Shown piece after piece: positions 10,301 through 17,972 of a stretch of DNA of 64,000 nucleotides. The stretch spans positions 496,001 through 560,000 of the forward strand of contig NZ_JAABOK010000003.1 in assembly GCF_009928525.1 (NCBI RefSeq), in the 5' to 3' direction. Source of the stretch: Chitinophaga solisilvae (GTDB taxonomy: Bacteria > Bacteroidota > Bacteroidia > Chitinophagales > Chitinophagaceae). Positions within the stretch are counted from its first letter, which is position 1. Each line of letters begins with the position of its first letter. The notes beneath the pieces were generated by a model. It did not search any database and was not told where the DNA came from. It saw nothing but the letters and a program-made list of their open reading frames with translations. A program made the translations under genes and the position numbers.

Positions 10301-10535
10301 ACAGAATATCGGCCTGGGCTATTCACTGCCTAAAAACCTCCTGGATAGAATGAAGCTGAGAACCTTCCGTATTTATGCACAGGTGCAGAATGCATTCGTG
10401 ATTACAAAGTATAAAGGTCTGGATCCTGAATTAAATACTTATGTTGATTCAAGAGCTAACACAGAGCCAGGTCTGGATTGGAATACCAACCCTGTTCCAC
10501 GCACTTATACTGTAGGTATTAACGTAGGATTTTAA
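7383..10535 (+). CDS. SusC/RagA-family TonB-linked outer-membrane transporter
   Basis: A protein of 1050 residues. The signal peptide (MKKGLLLWLFAAISALQALG) is followed by a CarboxypepD_reg-like domain, the classical TonB-box-like VVVVGYGTV (about residue 105), a plug with IRGTNSITSGADPLYVIDG and the SusC signature AIYGSRASNGVILVTTK, then the barrel to GINVGF. It is a classical SusC, unlike the first pair, whose box region reads ALGVTREKKALGYA. The partner SusD starts 11 bases downstream. The N-terminal 45 residues are nearly identical to the other SusC, which points to shared ancestry of the 5' ends. The substrate is not evident. Confidence 0.97.
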   Translation: MKKGLLLWLFAAISALQALGQTRTITGKVTDAKDGSPLPGVTVKVVGTPNGTMTIANGEFKLNVADKASSLEFSFVGYAAQTVGITGKTTVNVKLELDQKGLSEVVVVGYGTVERKNITASVASIKGADLKNVASPSIDRQLAGQVAGVQATVSSGMLGQPARIRIRGTNSITSGADPLYVIDGVPYIAGNQSGATPNNPLGDINPNDIESMEVLKDGAATAIYGSRASNGVILVTTKRGKSGKPRVSYDAWFASASPSKRLDLLNAEEFVMIANEKKLNFDKADKKLANLTPNPDGGFYDTDWWKIVTRTGFQQNHALSLSGATDQTNYYLSVGYADMKGILVGNDQKKYQARMKIEQKAFDVITVGVNMGVSHVTNNGLNTSQSGLSSNLTNSMRALPNVPAQWNDGKYNLSLTNTLGSGANLDVIGDNYPNIKYVLDHNIYRNQNLNLTGNAFANAKILKDFDLRTQIGINYLNGEDYVYWNPVHGDGRSTNGYLYQQSIPSFRYNWVNTLSYNKTFGAHNINAVVGIENQKTRERSYYGQGTNLSSIYFAPNGLIDNSFSTFVSGGNIVERAFQSYFARANYGYKERYLLSATLRRDAISSLPIGKQNVTLPGVSLAWRASQEDFFQNSGIANVISNLKVRGGWAKVGNVEIGAYPYAGSYKPVLYGSMLGLAFNQIYNPNLTFETSKKTNIGIDVSFLKDRITLTADYFKNDIDNMILASPLPPSLGVPAVGKPNVFYSNVGKMYNKGWEFTVNSTNLETKDLSWTTSFNISFIKNRITALVDNADINYVYNIARVGESIGAFYGFEYAGVNPANGNPLWVRGDGSIIQGYQGDKQDKKSGLYYAYNPDKPDDLSQQVPALSASKDKKILGQATPTYYGGLNNTVTYKGFDFNIFLSFSGGNKVYNVTRQEALNNQKFQNNGREILNRWTTPGQVTDVPKLYAGSDNFMLQNGNLNSRFLEDGSFIRAQNIGLGYSLPKNLLDRMKLRTFRIYAQVQNAFVITKYKGLDPELNTYVDSRANTEPGLDWNTNPVPRTYTVGINVGF

Positions 10536-10546
10536 AACTAACGAGC

Positions 10547-12163
10547 ATGAAAAACACATTCGCATATACATATAATAAAAGCCTGAAAGCAGCCATGGCA
10601 GGTCTCCTGGTAATTGGTATGAGCGCTGCTTCCTGTTCCAAATTCACAGAGCTGGCGCCTCAGAACGCCATGCCGCCGGATATTACTTTCAGCGATTCCT
10701 CCAATATCGAAGTAGCGATGAACGGCGTATATAACGCCGCCGCAATAGGCAGCTATGAAGGCAGTTACACCGCCGGCCGTGGTTATCCTTTTGGCGCTGC
10801 TTCCATTGAGCAGGGCGAGATGCGCGGAGAAGATATGGTGAACCTCGCTACCTTCTATGACGTTACCTACAGGGCAAACATCAGCCCCACCTCTGCGAAT
10901 AACGTGAACATGTGGGTAAACCTGTATGCACTGGTCAATCAGGCAAATACCTTCATTGAAGGGGTGCGCAATGCGGCTGCAAAAGGTATTATCAGTGCCG
11001 GAAAAGCTGCTCAGCTGGAAGGCGAAGCCCGTTTCCTGCGTGCGCTTGCACACCACGAAGCTGTCATTAACTTCAGCCGTCCGTATGCTGATGGAAATGG
11101 CTCCCAGGTAGGTGTTCCTTACAGAGATATGCCGGTAAATACACCGGAACAAATTCAGGCAGCCATGAAGGTGGGCCGTGGTACGGTAGCGCAGGATTAC
11201 ACTAAAATCCTGGCAGACCTGGATTTTGCAGAGGCCAATCTGCCTGCCACACCTAAAGTTAATGCTATTGCCAGAGCTGGTAAAGGTGCGGCTATTGCTA
11301 TTAAGATGAGGGTGAAACAACACATGGGCGACTGGCCGGGTGTTATCACAGAAGGCGCTAAGCTGGGAACTGATAAGGCTGCCGACTTTTCCAGTCCTGT
11401 GAATGGCTACAAACTGCTCCCCAGCCCGGATGAAGCGTTTGTGAAGTTTGATAATAACGGTGAATCCATTTTCTCCATCGCCCATACAGCAGCCACCAAT
11501 CCTGGCAATAATGCGGCGCTGGCTTATATGCTCGGACCTGCCGATATCGGCGGACGCTCCCTGGTTGCTATAAGCCCCGTGCTTTACAATGCAGAATTCT
11601 GGGTAAATGATGACCTGCGCCGTTCTCTGCTGACAATTAAACAGCTGAGTGGTACTACTAAATTCGTGTACACCTACAAATACCGCGATTTTGTAAACAA
11701 GTCTGACTGGGCTCCGATCATCAGGTATGCTGAAGTACTGCTGAATGCTGCGGAAGCATATGCGCGTACCGGTAATAATGCCCAGGCATTCCTGTTACTG
11801 AATGCTGTACGTAACCGTTCCCTGCCTGCAGACAGCAAGAGCCGGTTCACGGTTCCTCCTGCTGATCTGGTGCTGGCTGTTCTCAACGAACGCCGTATTG
11901 AATTCCTGGCAGAAGGCCGCCGCTGGCCAGATATCCACCGCCTGGCCCTGGATCCGAAATACAGTACCGGCGGTATTCCTGCGAAAGTACTGCTGAGTGA
12001 TCTGAAAGCTGATGGCAGCGATTATAACATTACCACCAGACCTAAAGTAGAACCAAGCCTGGTGTCATTCGAATACAAATCATTCAAATTCCTCTGGCCG
12101 CTCCCTGCAACGGAAATATCATCCAATCCAACGCTGAGAGATGCCCAGAACCCTGGCTACTAG
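10547..12163 (+). CDS. SusD/RagB-family outer-membrane lipoprotein
   Basis: A protein of 538 residues with a longish N-terminus and a lipobox near residue 30 (SAASC). The classical SusD layout is present: an N-terminal helical domain with an N-x-x-Y-N type segment (AMNGVYNAA), WVNLYALVNQANTFIEGV, LEGEARFLRALAHHEAV, and the C-terminal block IIRYAEVLLNAAEAYARTG and LNERRIEFLAEGRRWPDIHRL. It forms the substrate-binding lid over the SusC at 7383, 11 bases upstream, so both belong to one transcript. A hairpin terminator follows 60 bases after the stop. A long antisense ORF over its first half has no coding support. Confidence 0.96.
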   Translation: MKNTFAYTYNKSLKAAMAGLLVIGMSAASCSKFTELAPQNAMPPDITFSDSSNIEVAMNGVYNAAAIGSYEGSYTAGRGYPFGAASIEQGEMRGEDMVNLATFYDVTYRANISPTSANNVNMWVNLYALVNQANTFIEGVRNAAAKGIISAGKAAQLEGEARFLRALAHHEAVINFSRPYADGNGSQVGVPYRDMPVNTPEQIQAAMKVGRGTVAQDYTKILADLDFAEANLPATPKVNAIARAGKGAAIAIKMRVKQHMGDWPGVITEGAKLGTDKAADFSSPVNGYKLLPSPDEAFVKFDNNGESIFSIAHTAATNPGNNAALAYMLGPADIGGRSLVAISPVLYNAEFWVNDDLRRSLLTIKQLSGTTKFVYTYKYRDFVNKSDWAPIIRYAEVLLNAAEAYARTGNNAQAFLLLNAVRNRSLPADSKSRFTVPPADLVLAVLNERRIEFLAEGRRWPDIHRLALDPKYSTGGIPAKVLLSDLKADGSDYNITTRPKVEPSLVSFEYKSFKFLWPLPATEISSNPTLRDAQNPGY

Positions 12164-12222
12164 TAAATCTGAAGCCACTCTTTTCGAGATAGATGATGAG
12201 TAATATATATTCAGTTAACCAT

Positions 12223-12254
12223 GTCCCGGGACTATTCCCGGGACAACCATTTTT
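12223..12254 (+). terminator. Rho-independent terminator after the second SusCD operon
   Basis: GTCCCGGG pairs with CCCGGGAC around the loop ACTATT and is followed by AACCATTTTT. It lies just before fold-back element E1, so E1 is not needed as the terminator of this operon. Confidence 0.8.
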
Positions 12255-12256
12255 AC

Positions 12257-12457
12257 GGGAATTACGAATTGTCAATTACGAATTACGAATGTGTGCGTGA
12301 TAGCGAAGATTAGATAGAAATCAAACAGATATAAAAGCGAAGAAGCCGTCTGGTACATTCCAGACGGCTTCTTCGCTTTTATCTTCTTACGTATGTTTCG
12401 CTGATATCTTCGCGCACATTCGCAATTCGTAATTCGTAATTCGTAATTCACAATTCC
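12257..12457. repeat. Fold-back element E1 (class A)
   Basis: This 201-base palindromic element fills the gap between convergent genes. The left end carries four heptamers of AATTACG type and the right end five in reverse complement, the outermost framed by GGG and CCC. GCGAAGA motifs lie inside both arms. The centre is a perfect 22-bp stem (12332-12353 with 12360-12381) containing GCCGTCTGG, with a six-base loop. The outer arms match only in part. The right end touches the stop codon of the gene at 12458. Its centre resembles those of E7 and E10 with paired substitutions. Confidence 0.9.
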
Positions 12458-13621
12458 CTACTTAATTATTTCCTGCAATTTCGCTGTCAGCGCGTCTCCG
12501 CGGAGATCGGCAGCAATAATTTTACCTTGCGGGTCCAGCAGGAAATTGGTAGGGATGGCATTGATGCCATAGATAGGCACTACCGCAGAATCCCAGAATT
12601 TCAGATCGCTGACATGATTCCAGGCCAGGCCATCCTGTTTGATAGCAGCCAGCCATTGTTCTTTCGTTTTATCGAGAGAAACACCCAGGATGGTGAAGTT
12701 TTTATTTTTGAACTGCTGATATGCTTTTACTACGTTCGGATTTTCCTGGCGGCAGGGCCCGCACCAGCTGGCCCAGAAGTCTACCAGCACATATTTACCA
12801 CGGAAGGATTTCAGGCTAACCATTTTTCCGGATGGATCAGGTAAGGTGAAATCCGGCGCTATCTGGCCTACATGTACGGTTGATGCAGCCTGTTCCCCGC
12901 CGGCGGCATCGCTGCCTGCTCCTGCTGCCTGCGCGCTTTCCATGGCAGAAATTTTCTCCGTCATGCTTTTTACCAGCGTGTTTTTAGGGAAGCGGGTAGC
13001 CAGGCCGGAAATCACCTGCTTATGAGCCGTGATTTCTTCTGAGCTTCTTACCTGGCTGATGGCAAATACTGCATTGGCAGGGTTTTTTGTCTGTGCGGCC
13101 ATATCAAAAAAGCCTTGTTCAAATGCTTTCTCTTTTTCCTGGATAGCTTTCAGCTTGGGCTGGAATACGCTGTCCGGGATATTGGTGCTGTGCAGGCTAT
13201 CCAGTTCACGCATTTCGTTGGTGAGTGAAATGGATTTTTTGCTGATATCTGCCAGGAACTGCTGCAGTTCTGAAGTGGCTTCTGAGCCGGTAACCTTCAT
13301 GGCTTCGAGGTTATCCAGATCTCCGTCCAGTTTCATGTTGCCTGCGTCCAGCGCCAGCAGTACAAATTTCCCGTTCTGAAAACGGATACGGTATAAGCCC
13401 TGCTCCGGTACCATACCTTTCAGGGTGAACTTGCCACCGGCATCTTTTACGTTAGCAGAATCTACTACTTTCAGATTATCGAGCGTCAGTTCTTCCAGTA
13501 CTACCGGACCAAGCGGCAGGTTGGTAAAATGACCATCTATTTTAAATTCCCCCTTTTCCTGTTGTCCGGCGCATCCGGCCAGGAAAGCTCCTACGGACAT
13601 CCACAATAAATACTTTTTCAT
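12458..13621 (-). CDS. TlpA-like thiol-disulfide oxidoreductase lipoprotein with DUF4369 domain
   Basis: A protein of 387 residues. A signal peptide with lipobox (FLAGC, Cys about residue 17) is followed by a DUF4369-like beta domain (about 25-130), a helical linker and a C-terminal AhpC/TSA-type thioredoxin domain (about 250-387) with WASWCGPCRQENP, the intact CxxC active site. It is probably anchored in the envelope and reduces or isomerises disulfides. This domain order is common in Bacteroidota, often in several paralogues. The stop codon abuts element E1. gatB starts its own unit 1.5 kb upstream and ends 48 bases before this start, so cotranscription with gatB is possible. Confidence 0.9.
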   Translation of the reverse strand: MKKYLLWMSVGAFLAGCAGQQEKGEFKIDGHFTNLPLGPVVLEELTLDNLKVVDSANVKDAGGKFTLKGMVPEQGLYRIRFQNGKFVLLALDAGNMKLDGDLDNLEAMKVTGSEATSELQQFLADISKKSISLTNEMRELDSLHSTNIPDSVFQPKLKAIQEKEKAFEQGFFDMAAQTKNPANAVFAISQVRSSEEITAHKQVISGLATRFPKNTLVKSMTEKISAMESAQAAGAGSDAAGGEQAASTVHVGQIAPDFTLPDPSGKMVSLKSFRGKYVLVDFWASWCGPCRQENPNVVKAYQQFKNKNFTILGVSLDKTKEQWLAAIKQDGLAWNHVSDLKFWDSAVVPIYGINAIPTNFLLDPQGKIIAADLRGDALTAKLQEIIK

Positions 13622-13669
13622 GCTGCAGTTTTTTTCTTTTGTCTGACGGATCAGCTATTATTAATCAGA

Positions 13670-15118
13670 TTATGCATTGAGTTTCCGGGCCAGCAGCTCA
13701 TTGGTGAGCCGTGGATCAGCCTTCCCCTTGGATAATTTCATCACCTCTCCCACAAATAGTGCCATTAATCCTTTTTTACCACCTTTGAAGGCGGCTACTT
13801 TGTCAGGATATTTAGCCAGCACCTCATCGATGATCGGTGAGATATTGTCTGCGTTGTTATCCTGCAGCAGATTAAGGCGGGTGGCAATAGACAGTGGGTC
13901 TTCCGGTGATTGGATCATTTCAGGTAATATCCTGGAAGAGGCAATGGAGAAGCTCACCTTACCGCTGTCGGTCAGGTGGATGAGCGCCGCCAGTGCCGCC
14001 GGTGTAACGGTGAACCGGGTGATGTCCGCTGAAATCTCATTCAGGTGCGATTTCACGGGCCCCAGTATCCAGTTGGCAGCGGCTTTATATTGAGTGGTAA
14101 CGGCTATCAGTGCTTCGAAATAATCTGCCGTTGCTTTGTCATCGCAGATGACGCGGGCATCATACTCCGGCAGGCCGAATTCCTGGGTGTATTTGCGGAT
14201 CAGTTCTTCCGGGAGGGCGGGCAGGGTGGCTCGCACAGCGTCAATGAACGCGTCTGTGAGCCTGAAGGGCGCCAGGTCCGGTTCCGGGAAGTACCTGTAA
14301 TCGTTGGCTTCTTCCTTCGAGCGCAGGGAGAAGGAGCTGCCATTGGAGGCATCGAAGCTGCGGGTTTCCTGTATAAGGGAGCCGCCGGCTTCCAGTATAT
14401 CTATCTGTCTTTTTACTTCATTGTCAATAGCCCGCTTTACGTTACGGATGGAGTTCATATTTTTTACTTCCACCTTGGTTCCCAGTGTGGTTACGCCTTT
14501 CAGCCTTACGGAGACATTGGCATCACAACGCATGCTGCCTTCTTCCATATTACCGTCGCAAACACCCAGGTAACGTACCAGGCGGCGTAATTCGGTCAGG
14601 TAGGCGTAGGCTTCATCGCTGGTATGAAGATCAGGTTCACTTACTATCTCCACCAGCGGTACGCCGGCACGGTTATAATCTACGTAGCTGTTGGCCGGAT
14701 CCTGGTCGTGCAGCAGTTTGCCGGCATCTTCTTCCAGGTGAATACGGTTCAGCTGAATATCTCTGTTGCCTGCATCTGTAGAGATGCTTACGTAACCGCC
14801 CTTACAGATGGGCGCAGTATGCTGCGATACCTGGTAACCCTTGGGAAGGTCGGGGTAGAAATAATTCTTACGGGCGAAATAATTATCTTTTTCAATTTCA
14901 CAGTGGCACGCCAGGCCCAGTTTAATGGCATATTCGGCCGCCTTGCGGTTCATCCGCGGCAAGGTGCCGGGATGCGCCAGCGTAATGGCGCTGATATGCG
15001 TATTGGGCGCACCGCCAAAGGCCGCGCTGTCGCTGCAGAATAACTTACTCTCTGTGAGCAGTTGGGCATGTACTTCCAGCCCTATCACCGTTTCATATTT
15101 GCTGTAGATATCGCTCAT
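13670..15118 (-). CDS. gatB: Aspartyl/glutamyl-tRNA(Asn/Gln) amidotransferase subunit B
   Basis: A protein of 482 residues, the usual GatB length. It opens with YETVIGLEVHAQLLTESKLFC and has the GatB motifs HLEEDAGKLLHD, DYNRAGVPLVEIVSEPD, GSMRCDANVSVR and KVEVKNMNSIRNV, followed by DYRYFPEPDL and the C-terminal YqeY-like helical domain. With GatA and GatC it turns Glu-tRNA(Gln) or Asp-tRNA(Asn) into the correct amide form in the cytoplasm. GatA and GatC are not in this window. The gene is followed by the TlpA-like gene on the same strand, and its start is divergent from the aldehyde dehydrogenase. Confidence 0.98.
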   Translation of the reverse strand: MSDIYSKYETVIGLEVHAQLLTESKLFCSDSAAFGGAPNTHISAITLAHPGTLPRMNRKAAEYAIKLGLACHCEIEKDNYFARKNYFYPDLPKGYQVSQHTAPICKGGYVSISTDAGNRDIQLNRIHLEEDAGKLLHDQDPANSYVDYNRAGVPLVEIVSEPDLHTSDEAYAYLTELRRLVRYLGVCDGNMEEGSMRCDANVSVRLKGVTTLGTKVEVKNMNSIRNVKRAIDNEVKRQIDILEAGGSLIQETRSFDASNGSSFSLRSKEEANDYRYFPEPDLAPFRLTDAFIDAVRATLPALPEELIRKYTQEFGLPEYDARVICDDKATADYFEALIAVTTQYKAAANWILGPVKSHLNEISADITRFTVTPAALAALIHLTDSGKVSFSIASSRILPEMIQSPEDPLSIATRLNLLQDNNADNISPIIDEVLAKYPDKVAAFKGGKKGLMALFVGEVMKLSKGKADPRLTNELLARKLNA

Positions 15119-15227
15119 AATCCATACTGATTACCGCAAATATATTCAAATAATGCCGGGATTTCGGTCTAATTCATGCCAGGAAATCGCTAAATTCGGT
15201 GTAGATCATTTTAAAATATTTTCACCT

Positions 15228-16610
15228 ATGATAAGCAATGCCCAGGCAAGCCAGCTTTATCAGTCCCAGCACGATTACTTTGATTCCGGGGCTACCCTGT
15301 CATATGCCTTCAGAAAGGCGCAGCTCAAGCGACTCAGGAAAGCGATCGTGCAATATGAAGCCCGTATACTGGAGGCGCTGCACCAGGACCTGCATAAACA
15401 TGTGCTGGAGGCTTACAGCAGCGAAGTAGCCTTCCTGTATGAGGAGATTGATTTTATGCTGGCTAACCTGAAACAGTGGATGGAGCCGGAGGTAGTTACG
15501 TCGCCATTTGTGACCTACCCCAGCAGTAGCCGTATCTACCGCGTACCCCTGGGGCTGACCCTCATCATAGCGCCGTGGAACTACCCGTTTATGCTGCAGA
15601 TAAGCCCGCTGATAGGCGCTATGGCAGGTGGTAACTGTGCCATCCTGAAGCCTTCGGAGCTGGCGCCGCATACTGCTGCCGTGATTGCAGCACTGGTAAA
15701 GGAAACCTTCGATCCTCAATATATTGCCGTGGTGGAAGGCGACGGTGCGGCGGTTATCCCGGCGCTGATGGCTTTCCGCTTTGATCACGTGTTTTTCACC
15801 GGCAGTATCCCCGTAGGGAAAAAGATTATGGAGATGGCGGTACCGCACCTGACACCCGTTACCCTGGAGCTGGGCGGTAAATCCCCCTGTGTGGTGGATG
15901 AAAAAGTGAATATAACGGTGGCGGCTAAACGCATTGTCTGGGGGAAGTTCTGGAACGCCGGACAAACCTGCGTTGCCCCCGATTACCTGCTGGTACACCA
16001 CCGGGTGAAGGAAGAACTGGTGGTTGCGCTGAAAGCCGCCATAGTGGAGTTTTTTGGGGAAGATCCGGCCGGCAGCGGCGACTATGCGCGCATGATCAAT
16101 GCTAAACGCTTCGATACGGTGGTGGCTTACCTGAAAGAAGGACATGTTATACATGGCGGCCAATCCGACCGGAATCAGCTCTATATAGCCCCCACCCTGC
16201 TGGACGATGTAGAATTCGATGACCCTGTTATGCAGGAAGAAATTTTCGGCCCCGTACTCCCCATTCTGACCTTTAAGGACTTGCCACAGGCCATACAAAC
16301 CATTAAACGCCATCCTTATCCGCTGGCGCTGTATGTCTTTACCAAAAGCGGAAAAACAGAAAAAGCACTGATAGAACAGGTGCGCTTCGGCGGAGGATGT
16401 GTCAACAACGCGCTGGTACATCTGACCAACCCGGAATTACCCTTCGGCGGGGCAGGATTCAGTGGTATGGGCCAGTACCACGGCCGCTACAGCTTTGAAA
16501 CCTTCACCCACCCCAAAGGCATGCTCAAAACCGGCACCTGGCTGGATGTTCCGGTAAAATACCCGCCGTTTAAGAATAAAATGAAAATGGTCAAGCTAAT
16601 TATGAAATAA
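15228..16610 (+). CDS. Aldehyde dehydrogenase family protein (class 3-like)
   Basis: A protein of 460 residues from the ATG at 15228. The frame is open upstream to 15153, but the upstream residues are not family-like. Motifs are APWNYPFMLQISPLIGAM, GNCAILKPSELAPHT, FTGSIPVGKKIM, ELGGKSPCVVD with the catalytic Glu, and FWNAGQTCVAPDY with the catalytic Cys. It oxidises an aldehyde to the acid with NAD(P). The short length and the C-terminal hydrophobic tail resemble the class 3 group that acts on fatty or aromatic aldehydes and may associate with membrane. The stop codon TAA overlaps the first base pair of element E2. Confidence 0.94.
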   Translation: MISNAQASQLYQSQHDYFDSGATLSYAFRKAQLKRLRKAIVQYEARILEALHQDLHKHVLEAYSSEVAFLYEEIDFMLANLKQWMEPEVVTSPFVTYPSSSRIYRVPLGLTLIIAPWNYPFMLQISPLIGAMAGGNCAILKPSELAPHTAAVIAALVKETFDPQYIAVVEGDGAAVIPALMAFRFDHVFFTGSIPVGKKIMEMAVPHLTPVTLELGGKSPCVVDEKVNITVAAKRIVWGKFWNAGQTCVAPDYLLVHHRVKEELVVALKAAIVEFFGEDPAGSGDYARMINAKRFDTVVAYLKEGHVIHGGQSDRNQLYIAPTLLDDVEFDDPVMQEEIFGPVLPILTFKDLPQAIQTIKRHPYPLALYVFTKSGKTEKALIEQVRFGGGCVNNALVHLTNPELPFGGAGFSGMGQYHGRYSFETFTHPKGMLKTGTWLDVPVKYPPFKNKMKMVKLIMK

Positions 16611-16753
16611 TTACGAATTACGAATTGCGAATTACGAATGAGAGAGCGAAGATTAAAACGAAGATTAAAGGGAATATCTAATAGTTATCACCTTTAATCT
16701 TCGTTTTAATCTTCGCTCTCTCATTCGTAATTCGCAATTCGCAATTCGTAATT
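16609..16753. repeat. Fold-back element E2 (class A), near-perfect 63-bp stem
   Basis: Arms 16609-16671 and 16691-16753 are complementary over 63 bp with a single mismatch, and the inner 42 bp are perfect. The 19-base loop is at 16672-16690. Each arm carries four heptamers (AATTACG/AATTGCG), then AATGAGAGA, then GCGAAGA and a second ACGAAGA. The left end overlaps the stop codon of the aldehyde dehydrogenase by two bases. The right end lies six bases from the stop of the PDZ gene. The element is therefore essentially the whole intergenic region between two convergent genes. Confidence 0.97.
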
Positions 16754-16759
16754 AATTAT

Positions 16760-17782
16760 TTACAGGTCTGCTTTATTAAGCCTCTTCGGCACCTTTATCT
16801 CCACGGTTTGTTCCTGTCCGTTACGTTTAATCGTGGCTGTTATGGTGCCTTTGCTGCGGTGGGTACGGTAGGCAACGGCTACGTCATGGGCGGATTTCAC
16901 CGGGTTGCCGGCCATGGAGGTGATGAGGTCATCTATTTTAAATCCGGCTTTTTCTCCGGGGGAGTCCGGAGAAATGTTGATGACCAGTGCGCCGTCTCCG
17001 TTGTCGGTATCCTGTACCTGGATGCCCAGTTTTACGCCTTCTTCAGCGTTGCTGAACCATCCACGGTCGTCAAATCCTTGTCTGCCGCGGGGTACGGGAG
17101 GGAACAGGAACATTTCACCGCGGTTACGTGGCATCGGGAGCGGACTGATACCGGCATCGCTGTCACTGATTTTACGCTCTTCCAGTTTAACGATGGCCTT
17201 GTTCTCCTTTTTATTGCGTAGGTATGTTACCGTTACTTTGTCGCCGGGCTCGTGATTGCCGATGGTTTCAAACAGTTCCGCCGGTTCGTTGATGACATCA
17301 TTATCTACCTTCGTGATGATATCGCCGGGCCTGATGCCTGCTTTTTCGGCTGCGCTGCCTTTGGCTACAGTTTTCACAGTAGCGCCGGTGGCAGTGGTTT
17401 TTTCGGTGATTACACCCAGCATAGCTTTATTGACCGGCGCAGGTATTACATTTTCTTCATCATCATTATCATTGAGGAAGTCGAAACTGCGGCCGCTACC
17501 ATCATTAAAGCTGAAGTTATTCCCGTTCATGGGGGTAATATGGCGGCGGAATACTGAAATATCGGGATTGCTGAACTGCTCTAATTTCCTGCCATCAATA
17601 AGGATATTATCATCTTTGATTTCAACCGTTATCTTCCCGTCTTTTCCACTTTTGCGTTTGATGACAATTTCATCAAATTCGCCCATTTTCCCTTTGGCAG
17701 CATTCTTTTCCTGCGCGTTTGCCACGCCCAGTGCCAGACAGCTGAAACTTACCAGTGTCAAGGTTTTTATTGAATTCTTCAT
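16760..17782 (-). CDS. Exported protein with two PDZ domains
   Basis: A protein of 340 residues with a signal peptide cut near VANAQ. An acidic, charged N-terminal part follows (contains NDNDDEE). The first PDZ domain is about 115-200 (GSAAEKAGIRPGDIITKVDN) and the second about 245-335 (SPGEKAGFKIDDLITSMAG). No serine-protease domain is present, so it is not HtrA but may recruit partners or act as a periplasmic adaptor. It stands alone, with element E2 at its stop and E3 74 bases upstream of its start. A -7-like TAATTTTG lies 35-42 bases upstream of the start (17817-17824, minus strand). Confidence 0.88.
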   Translation of the reverse strand: MKNSIKTLTLVSFSCLALGVANAQEKNAAKGKMGEFDEIVIKRKSGKDGKITVEIKDDNILIDGRKLEQFSNPDISVFRRHITPMNGNNFSFNDGSGRSFDFLNDNDDEENVIPAPVNKAMLGVITEKTTATGATVKTVAKGSAAEKAGIRPGDIITKVDNDVINEPAELFETIGNHEPGDKVTVTYLRNKKENKAIVKLEERKISDSDAGISPLPMPRNRGEMFLFPPVPRGRQGFDDRGWFSNAEEGVKLGIQVQDTDNGDGALVINISPDSPGEKAGFKIDDLITSMAGNPVKSAHDVAVAYRTHRSKGTITATIKRNGQEQTVEIKVPKRLNKADL

Positions 17783-17855
17783 GGGTGTCCTTGTTTAGTT
17801 GTTACAAGTAATGGTGCAAAATTAAAAGACCCGGGAGGCAAGGAAAAGTTAAAAT

Positions 17856-17963
17856 AATTACGAATTACGAATGTAAAAGCGAAGACCTGAGCGGATAAAA
17901 ATTTATTTCTTCGCTCAGGTCTTCGCTTCTACATTCGTAATTCGCAATTCGTAATTCGTAATT
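17856..17963. repeat. Fold-back element E3 (class A), between two genes in the same direction
   Basis: The inner arms 17863-17893 and 17912-17942 pair over 31 bp with one mismatch. The 18-base loop is GATAAAAATTTATTTCTT. The variable stem segment between AATG and GCGAAGA is TAAAA. The left side has two heptamers and the right side four, so copy number differs between arms. The right end lies nine bases from the alaS stop codon. The left end is 74 bases from the start of the PDZ gene. The loop is related to those of E4 and E6. Confidence 0.95.
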
Positions 17964-17972
17964 AAAACGAAA

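Noticed and set aside
10538..11485. Minus-strand ORF of 315 codons antisense to susD
   Set aside because: The susD frame is well supported. The antisense frame has no recognisable motif and overlaps the operon junction.
15300..16421. Minus-strand ORF of 373 codons antisense to the aldehyde dehydrogenase
   Set aside because: The aldehyde dehydrogenase active-site motifs fix the coding strand; the antisense frame has no support.
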